Assembly (NCBI GenBank): GCA_050184585.1
Contig: JBFXAF010000004.1
Span: forward strand, 1-64,000
Direction: 5' to 3'
Source: JBFXAF01 sp050184585
Lineage (GTDB): Bacteria; Pseudomonadota; Alphaproteobacteria; Rhizobiales; Rhizobiaceae
Length of the DNA: 64,000 bases
Below are positions 63,486 through 64,000 of the stretch, piece by piece; position 1 is the first letter of the stretch, and every line of letters starts with the position of its first letter. Both the position numbers and the translations under genes were made by a program. The notes below the pieces were generated by a model. The model was not told the DNA's origin. It did no database searches and saw only the letters and a program-made list of their open reading frames with translations.

Positions 63486-64000
63486 ATGACCTACCGCTTC
63501 GGGCGATGCGAGCTGGATCTGGCCACCCGCGAGTTGCGGGTCGACGGACTGCCCCGCGCGGTCGAGCCACAGGTCTTCGACCTGATCCTGTACCTGATCG
63601 ACCATCGTGATCGTGTCGTCTCCCAGGACGACCTGATCGCCGCGATCTGGAATGGTCGCACCGTCTCCGATTCGGCGATCGCCGCCCGCATCAGCGCTGC
63701 CCGAACCGCGATCGGCGACGACGGCCGGAGGCAGGAATGGATCAGGACCATCCCGCGCCGCGGCTTCCGCTTCGTCGGGTCGCCGGATTCGCCGCCGAAC
63801 GTCCCCGCCGCCAGGGAAGCGTCGCGCCAGCGGGTCGCCTTCTGCCGCTCCGCGGACGGCGTGCGCATCGCCTACGCCACCAGCGGCGCGGGCACGCCGC
63901 TGGTCAAGGCCGGAAACTGGCTGACCCATCTCGAACATGACTGGCGGAGCCCGATCTGGCGACCTTTCCTCGACCGGTTGAACCGGCGATTCGAGGTGGT
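63486..64000 (+). CDS. Winged-helix DNA-binding/alpha-beta hydrolase fusion (partial)
   Basis: 171 residues visible, continuing past the window end. Residues about 1-95 are an OmpR/CadC-type winged helix (FGRCELDLATRELRVDGLPRAVEPQVF..., DDLIAAIWNGRTVSDSAIAARISAAR and RTIPRRGFRFVG). Residues 110 on begin an alpha/beta hydrolase (VAFCRSADGVRIAYATSG, then GNWLTHLEHDW). This architecture is known in Rhizobiales as a one-component regulator, function unknown. No signal peptide or receiver domain is seen in the visible part. Confidence 0.8.
   Translation, partial: MTYRFGRCELDLATRELRVDGLPRAVEPQVFDLILYLIDHRDRVVSQDDLIAAIWNGRTVSDSAIAARISAARTAIGDDGRRQEWIRTIPRRGFRFVGSPDSPPNVPAAREASRQRVAFCRSADGVRIAYATSGAGTPLVKAGNWLTHLEHDWRSPIWRPFLDRLNRRFEV

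Overview
This 64 kb window reads as a piece of chromosome from a GC-rich alphaproteobacterium, most likely order Rhizobiales and close to the Phyllobacteriaceae (Mesorhizobium/Aminobacter-like). The evidence is the gene order and gene content: hdaA-AI-2E permease-purM-purN, uvrC-pgsA-moaD-moaE, lptF-lptG-lptD-surA-rsmA, fabD-fabG-acpP-fabF-mltG-yicC-gmk, rpsF-rpsR-rplI followed by dnaB-radA-cvpA-purF, and pssA-psd. An Omp25/Omp31-type outer-membrane protein and an S6 protein with an Asp/Arg/Gly-rich tail agree with this. Species cannot be fixed from the sequence alone. Nearly all genes are core housekeeping genes, and about 67 are supported. I saw no tRNA, rRNA or CRISPR array.

Layout. 1-5.4 kb: tail of an IS630-type transposase, then leftward hdaA, a permease and a cardiolipin-synthase-like enzyme, then rightward purM-purN-DUF1801-sixA. 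5.4-12 kb: a lone molybdopterin oxidoreductase, rlmJ, two unknown exported proteins, an RNase T2, a GST and an Omp25-like porin. 12-19.4 kb: a pteridine-reductase-like SDR, uvrC, pgsA, moaD, moaE, a YbaY-META fusion and a PAS-GGDEF-EAL protein. 19.4-28.1 kb: ndk, GST, DinB, a glycine-rich repeat protein, an ABC-F ATPase, a crotonase, two small exported/membrane unknowns, holC and pepA. 28.4-36.9 kb: LPS export and outer-membrane assembly (lptFGD, surA), rsmA, a VOC protein, gmk, yicC. 36.9-41.7 kb: mltG and the fatty-acid cluster. 41.7-44.4 kb: CHASE-PAS-GGDEF-EAL. 44.4-53.5 kb: rpsF-rpsR-rplI, cfa, a YnfA protein, dnaB, radA, cvpA, purF. 53.5-54.2 kb: a HigBA-like toxin-antitoxin pair. 54.2-64 kb: SDR, lectin-like exported protein, DMT permease, aas, pssA, psd, an Atm1-type ABC exporter, an ArsR repressor with a perfect operator, a small ORF, and the start of a winged-helix/hydrolase fusion.

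Themes. Envelope lipid metabolism is heavily represented: three CDP-alcohol phosphatidyltransferases, psd, cfa, an aas-type lysophospholipid repair enzyme, the fab cluster and LPS transport. Two c-di-GMP enzymes keep intact GGDEF and EAL motifs but differ at the inhibitory I-site. Accessory or lineage-specific pieces are few: the IS630 end, the HigBA pair, the glycine-rich secreted protein, the secreted orphans near RNase T2, and the ArsR/Atm1 unit.

I did not find a clearly new multi-gene system. The best leads are the cysteine-rich ArsR/Atm1 unit with its start-abutting operator, the internally repeated glycine-rich exported protein, the wHTH-hydrolase fusion cut by the window end, and the HigBA pair inserted behind purF.
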